Below, in pieces: positions 45,166-56,640 of a stretch of 64,000 nucleotides of DNA; the stretch's first letter is position 1; every line of letters begins with the position of its first letter. Location: contig OX235262.1 of the NCBI GenBank assembly GCA_944472135.2, forward strand, positions 27,885,362 through 27,949,361. Direction: 5' to 3'. Source of the DNA: Trichobilharzia regenti. Its lineage: Eukaryota > Platyhelminthes > Trematoda > Strigeidida > Schistosomatidae. Below the pieces are notes generated by a model, which saw only the letters and a program-made list of their open reading frames with translations, ran no database searches and was not told the DNA's origin. The position numbers and the translations under genes are program-made.

Positions 45166-46542
45166 TAAGTAATGACGAGCAGCAAGCATAGCAACTAATA
45201 GTTTGAAACATCAGGTTACGGACATTTGCAGTTACAGTATGCAAAGCTGATTATTATTTTCATTATTATTTTATATGAAATCAACACTGTTAAGCCTTTT
45301 CTAACGGATATTTTCGCTTATCTCTCTCTCTCTTACCATACAGAGAAGAAAAATCATGTTCTTTAAATAAAATAAATTAAAAAACAACCTTAGTGATAAA
45401 TCTTTTTAAAATTTCATCCCCTCTAACCTGTTCTAGCCAAAGTATTTTGATTGGCTAGACTGTCCACTTTTCATACTTGTCCACTTTCTTCATCCCTTAT
45501 CATTCACTGTATATATATATGCAAGTAGAAGAGAGTAAACATATACGTACATATTGACACACACACACACACAAGCATAGAACAGATACACACACGAACG
45601 CATAACTAGAATACAAGTGAAGTTGTTACTAGTGTGTATGTGGAGAGGGAGAGAATAAGAGGATAGGAGGGATAGAACATAAATTAAACCCAATTAGAAA
45701 AGCTTATAAGAGTGTTAGTTGAATCTCACTAACATCAATGCAACATTTTCTTTGTCTTTCTTCTTATTTTTTAATTCTTTTCGAGGGGTGTGAAATAAGG
45801 AAAGAATAAGTTAATCAACTCAAATCACGATCATATGAGATTGTTATACACCTACCCACCCACCTATCCTCACGCACACAGATCATACATACATACACTA
45901 CCACCATACGAACAACGCATACACAAGTGTAGGCTAACGAGGAATACACAACTTGCACCAATCGAACTTATGCGCTAAGAGAGTTGGGAGAATGTTCTGT
46001 CCACTGTTCTTTTTTTCTCTCGTTTTGGTTATACATATAAGTATCCTTTGATTGTTTATTTTGTTGTTAATTATATGAAAATCATTTTTATGCGAAGGAG
46101 GATCCATTCACTTGTTGACCAAGTTTGAACACACAATATACCTGAGGAACATTAAAACACACTGCAAAAATAAAACTACTCGTGTTTAACTACTACTATC
46201 ACTACTACTACTACAATAATTATTTGGAAATATAAATCGTGCAACATCCAGTGAACTGATATACGGCATAACTAACAAAGTCTTCGATAATTTCCAGTAA
46301 GTCAACTTTTAAAGAGTTTTTGGTTTAATGGTGTGTTTTTTTAAAAGAATTTTATGATAAGTGATGAAAAGGGGGAAAATGGCATACTTGAGTGGAATGT
46401 ATTTATTTATTTGTGTACTTGATTCCAGCGTTAAATGTTCAACTGAAATAAAAATCGAAGTACCCGTAATATTTGATTCACCTAGAAAACAGTAATGATT
46501 TAAACTGAGTGCGTTGGTCGCTTAGCGGTAGATTGCTTAAAT
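45166..46542. other. Spacer with microsatellites
   Basis: (TC)n near 45320-45334, (AC)n near 45560-45573, ACT-type repeats near 46190-46213. No gene seen. Confidence 0.55.
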
Positions 46543-47405
46543 ATAACCTCCAACAAGTAGGGCTGAATGATGGTCTACAATAGTGAAAGACACCTGCATC
46601 TTATGATATGCCATGATCATATTGAATCTCTTAACTTCAGCTAACAATCCAATTTAAAACGCTTTCCATATTAGATACAGCAGATGCCACACTCAAATAG
46701 ATTATACTAGAATGATGAAGATTTGGTGTCATGCTATTTCACATTCACCATATAAAAGAAAATTTCATTACATTTTCAGTGGAGTTAAGAGAGTGTATTA
46801 CTCGAAAATTTACTAAACTAGGATAGATGAGAAACACTTTTACTATCAGTTACTGCTGAAACCTGTCTTGTAAAATGGATTAAATGCCATCTTTCCAATT
46901 GATTCTGCAAATATTTGCTACGTCAGTGTGATACCAATAAACGATAAGCTTAACAAGAGTTTGCATGTAGGCATTTGATTTATTTTAAGAATTGAATTAT
47001 CAACTAAAGAACCAGGCACTGAAAACCAGGGAGTACTGAACAGCTGTTTCATCCGAATTTGAGACTCATCGTCAGTACGCACCCACTAGAATTACAACCC
47101 AGGACCTTCTGGTAAGCTTATAGACTAATCAGCCGATGACACTGGTTGGTGCCAGTCCCGCTAAAATCATGCATTGGTAGACGGTATAATTCATGGACCA
47201 CTGAATCGATGAGTCCCAATGATTGAATGGTCTACGAGCTTGTCTTGTAACCAGGAGGTCGTGGGTTCGAGACCCAAGGGGTGGTTGAGTACTACCAGTG
47301 AGTCCAGTGGTTTTCTAACTGGTATCAATCCATGGCCAAAACTTGAAACTATAATCTATTAGCCAGGTAGATGATAACAAACTGTAGTAAAGCACATCAT
47401 TTATG
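46543..47405. repeat. Left arm of 863-bp inverted repeat
   Basis: Pairs base for base with 48157-49019 (coordinates sum to 95562). I found one mismatch (46774 versus 48788) and no indel. The arm contains unique-looking DNA (46543-46950), a minus-strand SINE-A (about 46950-47135) and a plus-strand SINE-A with upstream module (about 47136-47345). The included SINEs are themselves decayed, so the duplication is far younger than they are. Confidence 0.95.
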
Positions 47406-48156
47406 TGAGTCCTATCGGTGAGTAGCACTTGGATATTGTGGTAAAATGTGATTCCGTATTAAATGCGTTTACTTCAAATATCATGTCATTCAGTTATTAA
47501 TACTGCATAACTTTGTGATATTTGAAATAAAATGATCAAATATGGAAGGTGTAGGAATAGTTAACTTATCTAGTCTCTTTTTAAAAAAACAATCTTTGTT
47601 AGGGATAATTTCTACTTACTTCCAGTTTTTCGGTGGTAATACTTTAAAGCCAGTTTTAATTATAAGATAAAATCTAATTTCGAAAGAAACGAGACAAAAT
47701 TAGGGTATTCAGCCTTTCTTTTGTACTTCTTAGCGTATTAACAGTTAGAAGTACCGATAGCTTTTATATTTTGAATTTTCAGCAATTTAAATATACATGT
47801 CATTAGATCCCTAAACCAGTCTCTCATTTGTAAATGCATTAGGTTAGTCAGCTGAAGGTTGTTGGTAAAATCTGTGATGTGGTCATATGTAGGTATGAGA
47901 GAAGAGTTCAGATGTCAAACGAGACAATTAAACTGTGCTTCTTGCTTTTTTCCGTTATTCTTTAACTGTTGACCAAAACATACGAAAAATTGGCCATTGT
48001 ATAAATCATTGAGTTTTCACTGAATAGTCATATTCGAACAGAGTTAACTGTAGAATTCTTATCTAATGAACTGTGTATTAAATCTGTTTCTCTCTCTCTC
48101 TATCTCACTGTTATGACTAACTATCATACGCATATCATTTTATCTTGACTTCAAAG
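47406..48156. other. 751-bp spacer between the inverted arms
   Basis: AT-rich, no gene. A small palindromic Penelope-tail-like piece occurs near 47470-47532 (TTCAAATATCATGTC and GTGATATTTGAAAT). Confidence 0.6.
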
Positions 48157-49019
48157 CATAAATGATGTGCTTTACTACAGTTTGTTATCATCTACCTGGC
48201 TAATAGATTATAGTTTCAAGTTTTGGCCATGGATTGATACCAGTTAGAAAACCACTGGACTCACTGGTAGTACTCAACCACCCCTTGGGTCTCGAACCCA
48301 CGACCTCCTGGTTACAAGACAAGCTCGTAGACCATTCAATCATTGGGACTCATCGATTCAGTGGTCCATGAATTATACCGTCTACCAATGCATGATTTTA
48401 GCGGGACTGGCACCAACCAGTGTCATCGGCTGATTAGTCTATAAGCTTACCAGAAGGTCCTGGGTTGTAATTCTAGTGGGTGCGTACTGACGATGAGTCT
48501 CAAATTCGGATGAAACAGCTGTTCAGTACTCCCTGGTTTTCAGTGCCTGGTTCTTTAGTTGATAATTCAATTCTTAAAATAAATCAAATGCCTACATGCA
48601 AACTCTTGTTAAGCTTATCGTTTATTGGTATCACACTGACGTAGCAAATATTTGCAGAATCAATTGGAAAGATGGCATTTAATCCATTTTACAAGACAGG
48701 TTTCAGCAGTAACTGATAGTAAAAGTGTTTCTCATCTATCCTAGTTTAGTAAATTTTCGAGTAATACACTCTCTTAACTCCACTGAAGATGTAATGAAAT
48801 TTTCTTTTATATGGTGAATGTGAAATAGCATGACACCAAATCTTCATCATTCTAGTATAATCTATTTGAGTGTGGCATCTGCTGTATCTAATATGGAAAG
48901 CGTTTTAAATTGGATTGTTAGCTGAAGTTAAGAGATTCAATATGATCATGGCATATCATAAGATGCAGGTGTCTTTCACTATTGTAGACCATCATTCAGC
49001 CCTACTTGTTGGAGGTTAT
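48157..49019. repeat. Right arm of 863-bp inverted repeat
   Basis: Reverse complement of 46543-47405. Its plus-strand SINE-A (about 48427-48612) carries a dead hammerhead: ACGATGA for CTGATGA and a weak stem II, but GAAACAGCTGTT and helix I are kept. Confidence 0.95.
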
Positions 49020-49449
49020 GTAAGTATCATTGACGATCTGTCATCACGTTATTAGGAAAGAAAACACAACGTAGTTAGACTTATGTAACTAAAATTATGT
49101 AAATGTGGGTAGTAAATTTCGTCCGTATCACCATTAAAAAATTGATACACATTATTATAAAGGTATTTTTGTATTTGGAAATGAATGGAAAACAAAACGA
49201 TTTTGCTATTTTTTTACTGACGTTTCGCTATTTAATCGTGGTAATAGCTTTTTCAATTTATTGTTCAACCAGAATTTACAAAATCCGGGCCTACGTATAA
49301 CAACTTAATCATTTTACTCATCATGGTGTCATTTTTGCGTTGTCAAATTGACCAGTTAGTAAAAATAATAAAACTAGGTGTATATTGGTGGGTTTTACAT
49401 GTGTGTAAAATTATAAAAGCAGTGTTTGTTTACATAGTGAACTTGCTCA
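49020..49449. other. Spacer
   Basis: A 65-codon frame (49103-49300) is rich in Ile/Phe from AT-rich DNA; not supported as a gene. Confidence 0.5.
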
Positions 49450-49735
49450 TCACATTCGTGTTGATTTGATCATTTCATGGGGGAGGGGGTGTTGTAACCA
49501 GGTCAGATTCTGTTTTAGTCCATCAATCCTATTCAGACAATTTGGATTCCACTTGATATGAAGTACTTCTGATATTAGACGTTTTTTGTGGTTTCTGAAG
49601 TGCTTTTTCCGGATTATTTCAGTATTGTCAAAATCAGTTTTGTGGCCTGATTCTATAGCGTGTAGACCACCTATGGCTGATGATTTTTCACGCTTTTCTA
49701 GTTCAGCCGAGTAAAAATAAAACTGTCTGTCTCAA
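49450..49735 (-). mobile_element. Penelope-like endonuclease C-terminus
   Basis: Minus strand encodes REKSSAIGGLHAIESGHKTD, FDNTEIIRKKHFRNHKKR and LISEVLHIKWNPNCLN. The H-x-H-K-x-DF-x-NT-x-II pattern with a trailing R-x2-x-EVxxI is that of the GIY-YIG domain's second half in Penelope-like elements. The N-terminal half is gone. Confidence 0.72.
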
Positions 49736-49899
49736 AACAAAATTAGTTATTCGCAAAAGTAAACAGCTTCTAGTAGCGTTTCATTCTAGTGTTACTTGGA
49801 AGCTGGATAGTCTCATATTTGGAAATATTAAAGCTTTAAATGATGCCTAATGTGTTATAATGTTATGGGCACTGTGGTAGAGCATAACTCGATTATGAA

Positions 49900-50629
49900 T
49901 AAAATTTTATTTTGATAAAATTACACACAGGAAACGGTGGACTCAATTAAACAAAATAATATAATTTACAAAATACCTGGCAATGACTGTGAGTTAGGTC
50001 AACTACATAGGTCAAACTAATAGGTTGGAAGTAGTGAGATTGTCAGAGTATAAGGATTTAGCTAAGGTTAGAATGATTGATCCCGAGAAGATGAGTAATT
50101 TATAAAAAAAGGTCAGCAATCGCACTACATGCATTAACACACAACCACACAATAGGTTGAGACAGGGAGGGTCAAAATTCTAAAAAGTAATCTAGGTAGG
50201 TGGAGAGAGAGAGAGGTTGATTACTAATTCTAGTTTATTGAGTCTACATCTCCAATACATGCAGTAGAAGTAAGTCAACGCAAATACCAGAGTTATGGAA
50301 GATATGTTTACTCCCGGTCAAATCAGAGGAGGATAATAAATAATGGTAAAATGTATTCATTCTAACATTCTAACGGGTCATTTATTTTACTATGAAAACA
50401 CCTTACTTTCCATCTGATTGTATTTTATTGATAATACTAATATTATTTCCGAATGTACTTTATCTTATATTGATTTTATCAAAATACTCATGTATATAAA
50501 TGAAGCAAGAAAGTTGCGTGAATGGCTTCAGATAACTATGAGCGGTCATGATTTGTGCTCGGAATGTGGTCATCAGTAAATATTGCTTACTGTATAACAC
50601 TGTGTGATTTTATCAAAATAAAATTTTGT
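49900..50629 (+). mobile_element. P1 Penelope-like fragment with terminal inverted repeats
   Basis: Plus strand shows IIYKIPGNDC (about 49962-49990), then decayed endonuclease (SAIALHA-like near 50118) and P1 tail sequence. The ends are inverted repeats of about 30 bp built on AAAATTTTATTTTGATAAAA (49900-49929 and 50601-50629). No target duplication found by eye. Confidence 0.7.
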
Positions 50630-51404
50630 CCATATTTGAGTGATACTTATTGTTAATTGACTAGATGGTTAGATGGAAATGAATGACATCAGAGATAGTG
50701 TGATGGATACTTAGACTTAATTGACACCTAGTTAGTGCAGTGTCTACTGCTTTGTTTGGTGCGTACCCACTTCTATCCGTCAAGCAGTAGTAAGTATTTA
50801 TCAGATCTAAGCACTGAACTATTCAGATTTGATTATCATATAATAAACACTTGTCGCATGAAACGAAAGTCTTCGGGTATTAATCTTCAAAAATTAAAAT
50901 TTATTGTCTCCTGCTACAAAATGAACACTTCACTGTCTTAATAATATTAATAGAGCACATGTCTATAGAAATGACTACTTGTGAAATACACTATAGAGGT
51001 ACCAAAGTAAAAAAAAGAATAATAAAATGTAAAGGATGTTTTAGTTGTATAAAGGTTCAGTGAATCTAAAAGTGTTTTGATTAGTTTGAAAGACGCAAAA
51101 ACAAAGCATATTTACAGGATACAAAAAGAAAGACTTTATCTCACTTGAATAACTTTCTTCAACTGCTAACAGCCTAAATATTAGATAAGTTAATTGTAAA
51201 TAAATGTAAATATAAAGCATACTTCTGAAAGGCATTTCATAGTTGTTTTTTTGTAGAAGACATATGAAATAGGAGGTATGAGTAGAGAAATAGTTAATAC
51301 TGAAGTGACCAGAGTAGATTCACATAGATGATAGGAAAAAATGGTTGAGCTCAATTTAATCTTACAAGTTTCTTCACTTTCATTTTGTTCTATCTAACTT
51401 TATT
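50630..51404. other. Spacer
   Basis: About 50715-50790 weakly resembles the SINE-E 3' part (TTGACACCTAGTTAGTG, TTTGTTTGGTGC). No gene seen. Confidence 0.45.
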
Positions 51405-51905
51405 TTTCAAGAATTGGTTTGTAAGGATTAGATTTGTTTTTTGTTGTTTTTCGAGTTTGCCCACGGGTGATATCACTCCGATTGATATCGAGAAAAACAA
51501 AGAAATCTAATCCTCAACTCTTTAAAATAATCTGATACACGCTAGTGACTGGTTACAGGACGAAGTTTTCTGCTGCAATGAGTTCTAGTGAGAAATCGTG
51601 ACCAGTGAGGTTTCAGTCCAGTCGATGACATTGGTGGGTGCTAATAGTGCTAAAATCACGAACTGGTAGAAGTTAGAATCCATGGGTCGGGTCTGGTCGG
51701 GTCCCAGTGGCTGAATGGTATACCAGCCAGCTTGCCTTGTAAGCGGGAAGTCCTGGTTTGGAACCCTGGTAGTAGGTGCGTACTGCTGATGAATCGCAAA
51801 CTAGAATGAAGCAGCTGTCCAGTACTCCTTGTGGCTGGTTTTCAGTGGTTCTCTAGCTAATATCAATCCGTGATCAACTCAGAACAGAATAATTCCCATT
51901 GTCTA
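51405..51905 (+). mobile_element. SINE-A long unit with foldback start
   Basis: A minus-strand tail (51408-51470) folds into a plus-strand tail piece (51480-51530). The upstream module (GATACACGCTAGTGACTGGT on), A-box CCCAGTGGCTGAATGGTATA, and a B-box relic follow. The hammerhead-like region at about 51780-51825 keeps CTGATGA, GAA and helix I GTACTG/CAGTAC, but stem II (ATCG/GAAT) does not pair. Confidence 0.8.
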
Positions 51906-53630
51906 ATATCAGATGTCTTTCGTGTCTACCCTTATCGTTGTTCTTGTTGTTAACATTTTTGAGTAAAACATAGTTATTAAATCAAAACTTTTTATTTTCA
52001 CACTGTGTTTTTTGGTTACACACTGGCATTTCTTTTGAAAACCAACCTCCTACATCTAGCTGTTGTTGTTGTTGTTTGTATCTTTGAGCACAATAAACAA
52101 TTGTACTTATCAACCATTCACATGTAATAAGTATCTCATCCCATCTCAATATCCTCACCTATGGTATCATTTGCGAATCTCTCTACTCTAATATAATAAA
52201 CAAACACATGTAAACAATTGAATGTCGTCTCTCTGATTTTTTAAAAATTTAATTTTTACCATTTATAATGATGGATTGTATACAAGCAAAGAAATATGCG
52301 TAACTATTTTACTGCTTCTTTCTTCTTTTTTTTTTACAAAGAATGTACTTATTGTCTAAATTGCTTGAAAATTAATCAAATCATCAAGCGTAGGTTATTA
52401 AGATGACTACATCTCATTTTTATTGATTGAAGCAGAGCAATGCAAAATACTTTGTAATCCATTTTATTATATTAGTCGTGTCTCTCTGTAAGTGTGTGCT
52501 TGCTTGGTGTTGCTTCTACTTTTTTTTCTTCTCAATCTATCCCTCTTATGATCACTTGTTTTTGCTTTTAGTTACTGTATTTGAATGACACTTGACACCT
52601 ACAGGATGACGGCATTATTATTAGTACTATAGTAATCATAACAGTAATAATGATAATGATAGTAATGGTAGTACTAATAGTAGTAATGTTGCTTGTAACA
52701 GTCAAAACAGTAAAGTTTTGTAGCTCAGAGATAAGAAAAGAAAAAGAAAAAACAGCACTCTATGCTATCATCTACTTGATCTCTGCATTTAACTCAAATG
52801 TATCTGGTGGGTAGTATTTATTATTATTATTATTATTATTGTCACTCTAACTTTCATTATGATGATGTTTACATGTGTTGATTTATAAAGTACATATACA
52901 CCTTGAAGAGAAGCAAACAAACATAAGCACATCAAGTGTTCAGCTACACACTAGTCACTCACTGGCAGACACAAACACGCACGCACACATACACAGATAC
53001 ACATATACCTATAAATAAATAGGTGTACGCATTCACATGTCTATGTTATTATACGTTTAGAAAACTAAAGTAACACGTAAGATATATATATATATATATA
53101 TATATATAGTAAAAAAGAAAATACTTTCGGTTAGTTGCTAAAGTGAATATGAAGAAAGAAGTGTAAAGTCAACTGCTGTCTGTTAAACACACACATACAC
53201 ACGTACACACATACATACATACACACACAAATATATAATTTAGCCAGCTATTGGGGTGCATTTATTTTATCAACATCATAGCCATCAACAGCAGCAACAG
53301 GCTAATTAATTAAGAGTTCAAGGAATACCACTGTCAATTTTAACTTTATTATCATTTTAGACGGTCAATATGTAAGTTGGCAGTTCTGTGTAATTATAGT
53401 GTTATGGTCAAAAATAAAGGTTAATTAGTCAATATTATTTACGATGATTTCATAAAATTGTAATAGTATGTATTTATTTATCCCCTCAAATGGATGGTTT
53501 TAATGTAGTGGTTATTGTTCTCTGAGTTCAATCCTCTAACTGAGAAGCCTTTAATTGTCTTTGTAGGCAATTATCTTCACAGAAGAATTTATACTGAAGC
53601 TTCACAGTTAAACGATCCAGCTATCTGAAC

Positions 53631-53669
<39 letters not shown>

Positions 53670-53781
53670 AAAGAAAAGAAGGCGTTCAGCGAAGAGACTC
53701 TTTTCGGCGAATTCATTCACTGAGCTGTACAATCGCATATATGTACAAATTTGTTTGTGTGTGTGTACATTAGATTTATAA

Positions 53782-53817
<36 letters not shown>
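51906..53817. other. Microsatellite-rich spacer
   Basis: (ATT)n at about 52818-52842, (CA)n near 52975-53000 and 53190-53230, (AT)n at 53081-53107, 53635-53665 and 53786-53821. A minus-strand Penelope-tail block lies at about 53682-53740 (GAAAAGAGTCTCTTC preceded by ATTCGCC). No gene seen. Confidence 0.6.
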
Positions 53818-53824
<7 letters not shown>

Positions 53825-54052
53825 TTCACGTTTCCAGTGGAACATAAGGCTTCAAGCTAGATGCTTGAAGTTTGTGTAGCAGTGTTTACTTTTACAGGAT
53901 GGGGTTGCTAGCCTCATGCCCAAGCTTTTCTTTTTACCAGCATTATTTCTGGCTTAGCGAGGTAAAGGAGTGTGTCGGTGGCCGGGGATCGAACCCCGGA
54001 CCACCTGAGGCGTGATCGGCAAGCGTCTTAACCGCTGTGCCGCTGATGCACA
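53818..54052 (-). mobile_element. SINE-C, tRNA-headed, full length
   Basis: Head with CGGCACAGCGGTTAAGACGC and a perfect B box GGTTCGATCCCC (minus). Ends at the inverted CGTTTCCAGTGGAACATAAG, directly against an (AT)n tract. Confidence 0.85.
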
Positions 54053-55499
54053 AAACACAAACACAACAAAATATTTTTAATCCAGATAATAACACACTGT
54101 CAAGTATCCCTCAGATAAGAAAAGTTTAAAGTATCTCAATACTAGAAATTCCTTCACAGAATTTAAAAGCTGGTATTTTTTTTAAAGCATAGCTGCAACT
54201 TCATACGATTTATTAGATCTAAGAATAAACACGATAGTTGTTCAGTAATCCGTATTCTATGTATTCAGTAAAACATTAGGATCGTAGTAATAGGAAATTT
54301 TAATTAAATCTCCCAATAACTTGTTTCAAACTGAAGTTTCAAACTCTATTTTGTTTAAATTAACCGGTATGATGAAGTAAATAATGTCTAATTTTGTAAT
54401 AACTGGCACCTGGTACAAGCGTTTCCATGATGCATTTAAGTAAACTTGAGTTTATTCGATGAAATTCATAACGAGTAGGCTGGCTGGCTGGTTGGTTGGC
54501 TGTACCAACATTCCTAGTGAATAGTGGCGTTTCCACTGAAAACTGGAAACTAGCAGATGTATCCTACTGATGAGTCTTACAATAGAACAACACCTGTCTC
54601 TTGGCCATCGAAAGGCAAGCAGAAACTTATTCTATTTGATGATCAAAGTTATAGTATAGTATAGTATAGAAGATAGGTAACAACTGTACATAGTATGATT
54701 TCGAAGGGAAGATTTCTTAAAATTTCCCAGAAAAGTAAGCCAGTTGAAGAATACGGCATATAAAATTTAGCGAAAATGGATGTTTATTCATGCTGAATAG
54801 ATGGGACAGCTCAACAAGTTGGATGAGCTGGAACTTCTCACATTTCAACTGCACATTTGCCTTCTTTTGATTATTCTCTGAATTCGAATCACACTAGTAT
54901 TACTTTATACTTTTTACTTACTTAGTTCGCCTATTTCACTTACTACACCTTGAGAACATGTTGCTCGCTGTCATACCTCTAAGGTTTGATCGATTTTCAT
55001 ACATTGTCATACACTAATTTTAACTATAAGTCATCGATATTTTTCCTAGTCTATCTCAATAAAGCTGTGAAAACTTTTAAGTAAAATTTCAACGATTGGT
55101 TACAATTTTCATATTCATGAAAGTCTATTTGATATTTGTTACACTTTCGACATAAATCTAAGCGTTATTCCTAGTGACTTGATTCGATTTCTGTCTGGAA
55201 ATCCTTGTTGTTGAGGGTTCAAATTTACTTTTTACAAGTCTGACTAATGGGCTCTAAATAAGACAAAATTCATGCCTAAAATTCCATCGATAAACACTTT
55301 CACTATCGTTTCTAACACCAATTCGAATGCTAAGAGGTGCCACCTACAACTGTCTTGACACACAATTCCTTTAAAAATCCGACTATAACTTATTAAAGTG
55401 CTTTGTTATCTTGTTAAAACATAAGAATATATGTGAAACAAGATCTGTTTGTATTACTTTTTTAGAATTCATCATCATCAGTATGCATCATCTTAGGAT
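54053..55499. other. Spacer with SINE-A relic
   Basis: About 54500-54620 is a plus-strand SINE-A relic with CTGATGAGTC but no GAAA. An (ATAGT)n run is at about 54651-54668. No gene seen. Confidence 0.5.
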
Positions 55500-55685
55500 T
55501 TTTTTTGATTTTGATTTTTGATTTACAGCTTGATTCCACACTGTATTTTCGGTACAAGTATGGAATTTTCAGCATGGATATCGGTAGCCCAAATTTTGCA
55601 GGCCGACCATAGATATCAGGTGTGCGTCGGTGCGGGCTCGAACCCCGGACCATGTGCATGGTCGGCGAGAGTCCTAACCACTTAG
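55500..55685 (-). mobile_element. SINE-D, tRNA-headed, full length
   Basis: Minus strand: head TAGGACTCTCGCCGACCATG, B box GGTTCGAGCCC, body CACCTGATATCTATGGTCGG, end at the inverted TTACAGCTTGATTCCACAC next to a T-rich tail. Confidence 0.85.
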
Positions 55686-56184
55686 TGTAGTGGTTTTCCG
55701 AAATCGATAAAATGAGGAAAACTCAATTTGTTTACTTATTATTTTGTTTTTATTGGTAGTAGGTTAAGCGTAAAACTGACAGTGAAGATATCTCACACAC
55801 TCTTGTTATAAATCCTCTGTTGGACACTTTTCTTGTCATAATTTTCCCGGCTTTAACTATTTGTCTGTTGATCCCTTCTTGTTTAGAAGATCATATGATA
55901 CTGAATGCATAAATCAATATTTTTTTATTAGATTAGAGCATTATTACTTAAAAGCTGAACTTGAATGATGAAATATTTGTTACGTATAAACTGTCTTACT
56001 TCTTCTATACTAATGAATAAAAATTCACTTCACGCTTAGTCAAACTGTGTCATTGGTACATCAAATTACCTATCTGACATAGGCTCCTACAAAGTGAAAC
56101 AGAGTTATGTAGGGGATATACAACATCTAAAGGTTGATCTTATTCTGAAGACGGTTACAGTAGAATAATTAATAATAGTATTAA
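55686..56184. other. Spacer, no feature seen
   Basis: AT-rich, nothing recognised. Confidence 0.5.
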
Positions 56185-56640
56185 TAGTACAGGATTGGTC
56201 ATGACCTGACATCATTTAGAGAACCATTCAAAACTAGGGGGTGCAGAAGAGCTATTTCATCCCAATCTGGGAATCTTCATCGGTATGCACCCATTGGGGT
56301 TGGATGCCATTACCTTCCTGTCACGAGACGAGCTCGTAGACCTATCAGCAACTAGGACCGGACCGAAAGGTCTATGAATTCCACCTTTTGACAATTCATG
56401 CTTCATCTTTTTAGCGCAACAGCCAGCCAGTGTCGCCGGCGCGTAACTGTCCTCTTGTCTGACTTAGTAAGGCCCACTGGTTACGACTTCTCACTAGAAC
56501 CCTGATAGGTTCGTGCTGATGAAGAATATCAAACTAGGACGATACAGCTGTCCAGTACTCTCAGGTTTTCTAATAGTCCTCTAACTGATGTCAGCTTATG
56601 ATCAACCCTGTAAATAATGAAATGCCTGCAAACCAACACT
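56185..56640. repeat. SINE-A pair, opposite orientation
   Basis: A long decayed minus copy (56185-56515) with upstream module is followed by a plus-strand hammerhead and tail (56500-56640). The plus core has CTGATGA followed by a mutated stem II and GATA for GAAA. Confidence 0.65.

Noticed and set aside
50735..50941. 68-codon frame as a small gene
   Set aside because: Overlaps a weak SINE-E-like relic and has no recognisable feature.
51700..51790. tRNA gene suggested by A- and B-box matches (also at many other SINE heads)
   Set aside because: Always followed by SINE bodies, repeated many times, with eroded stems; these are tRNA-derived SINE promoters.
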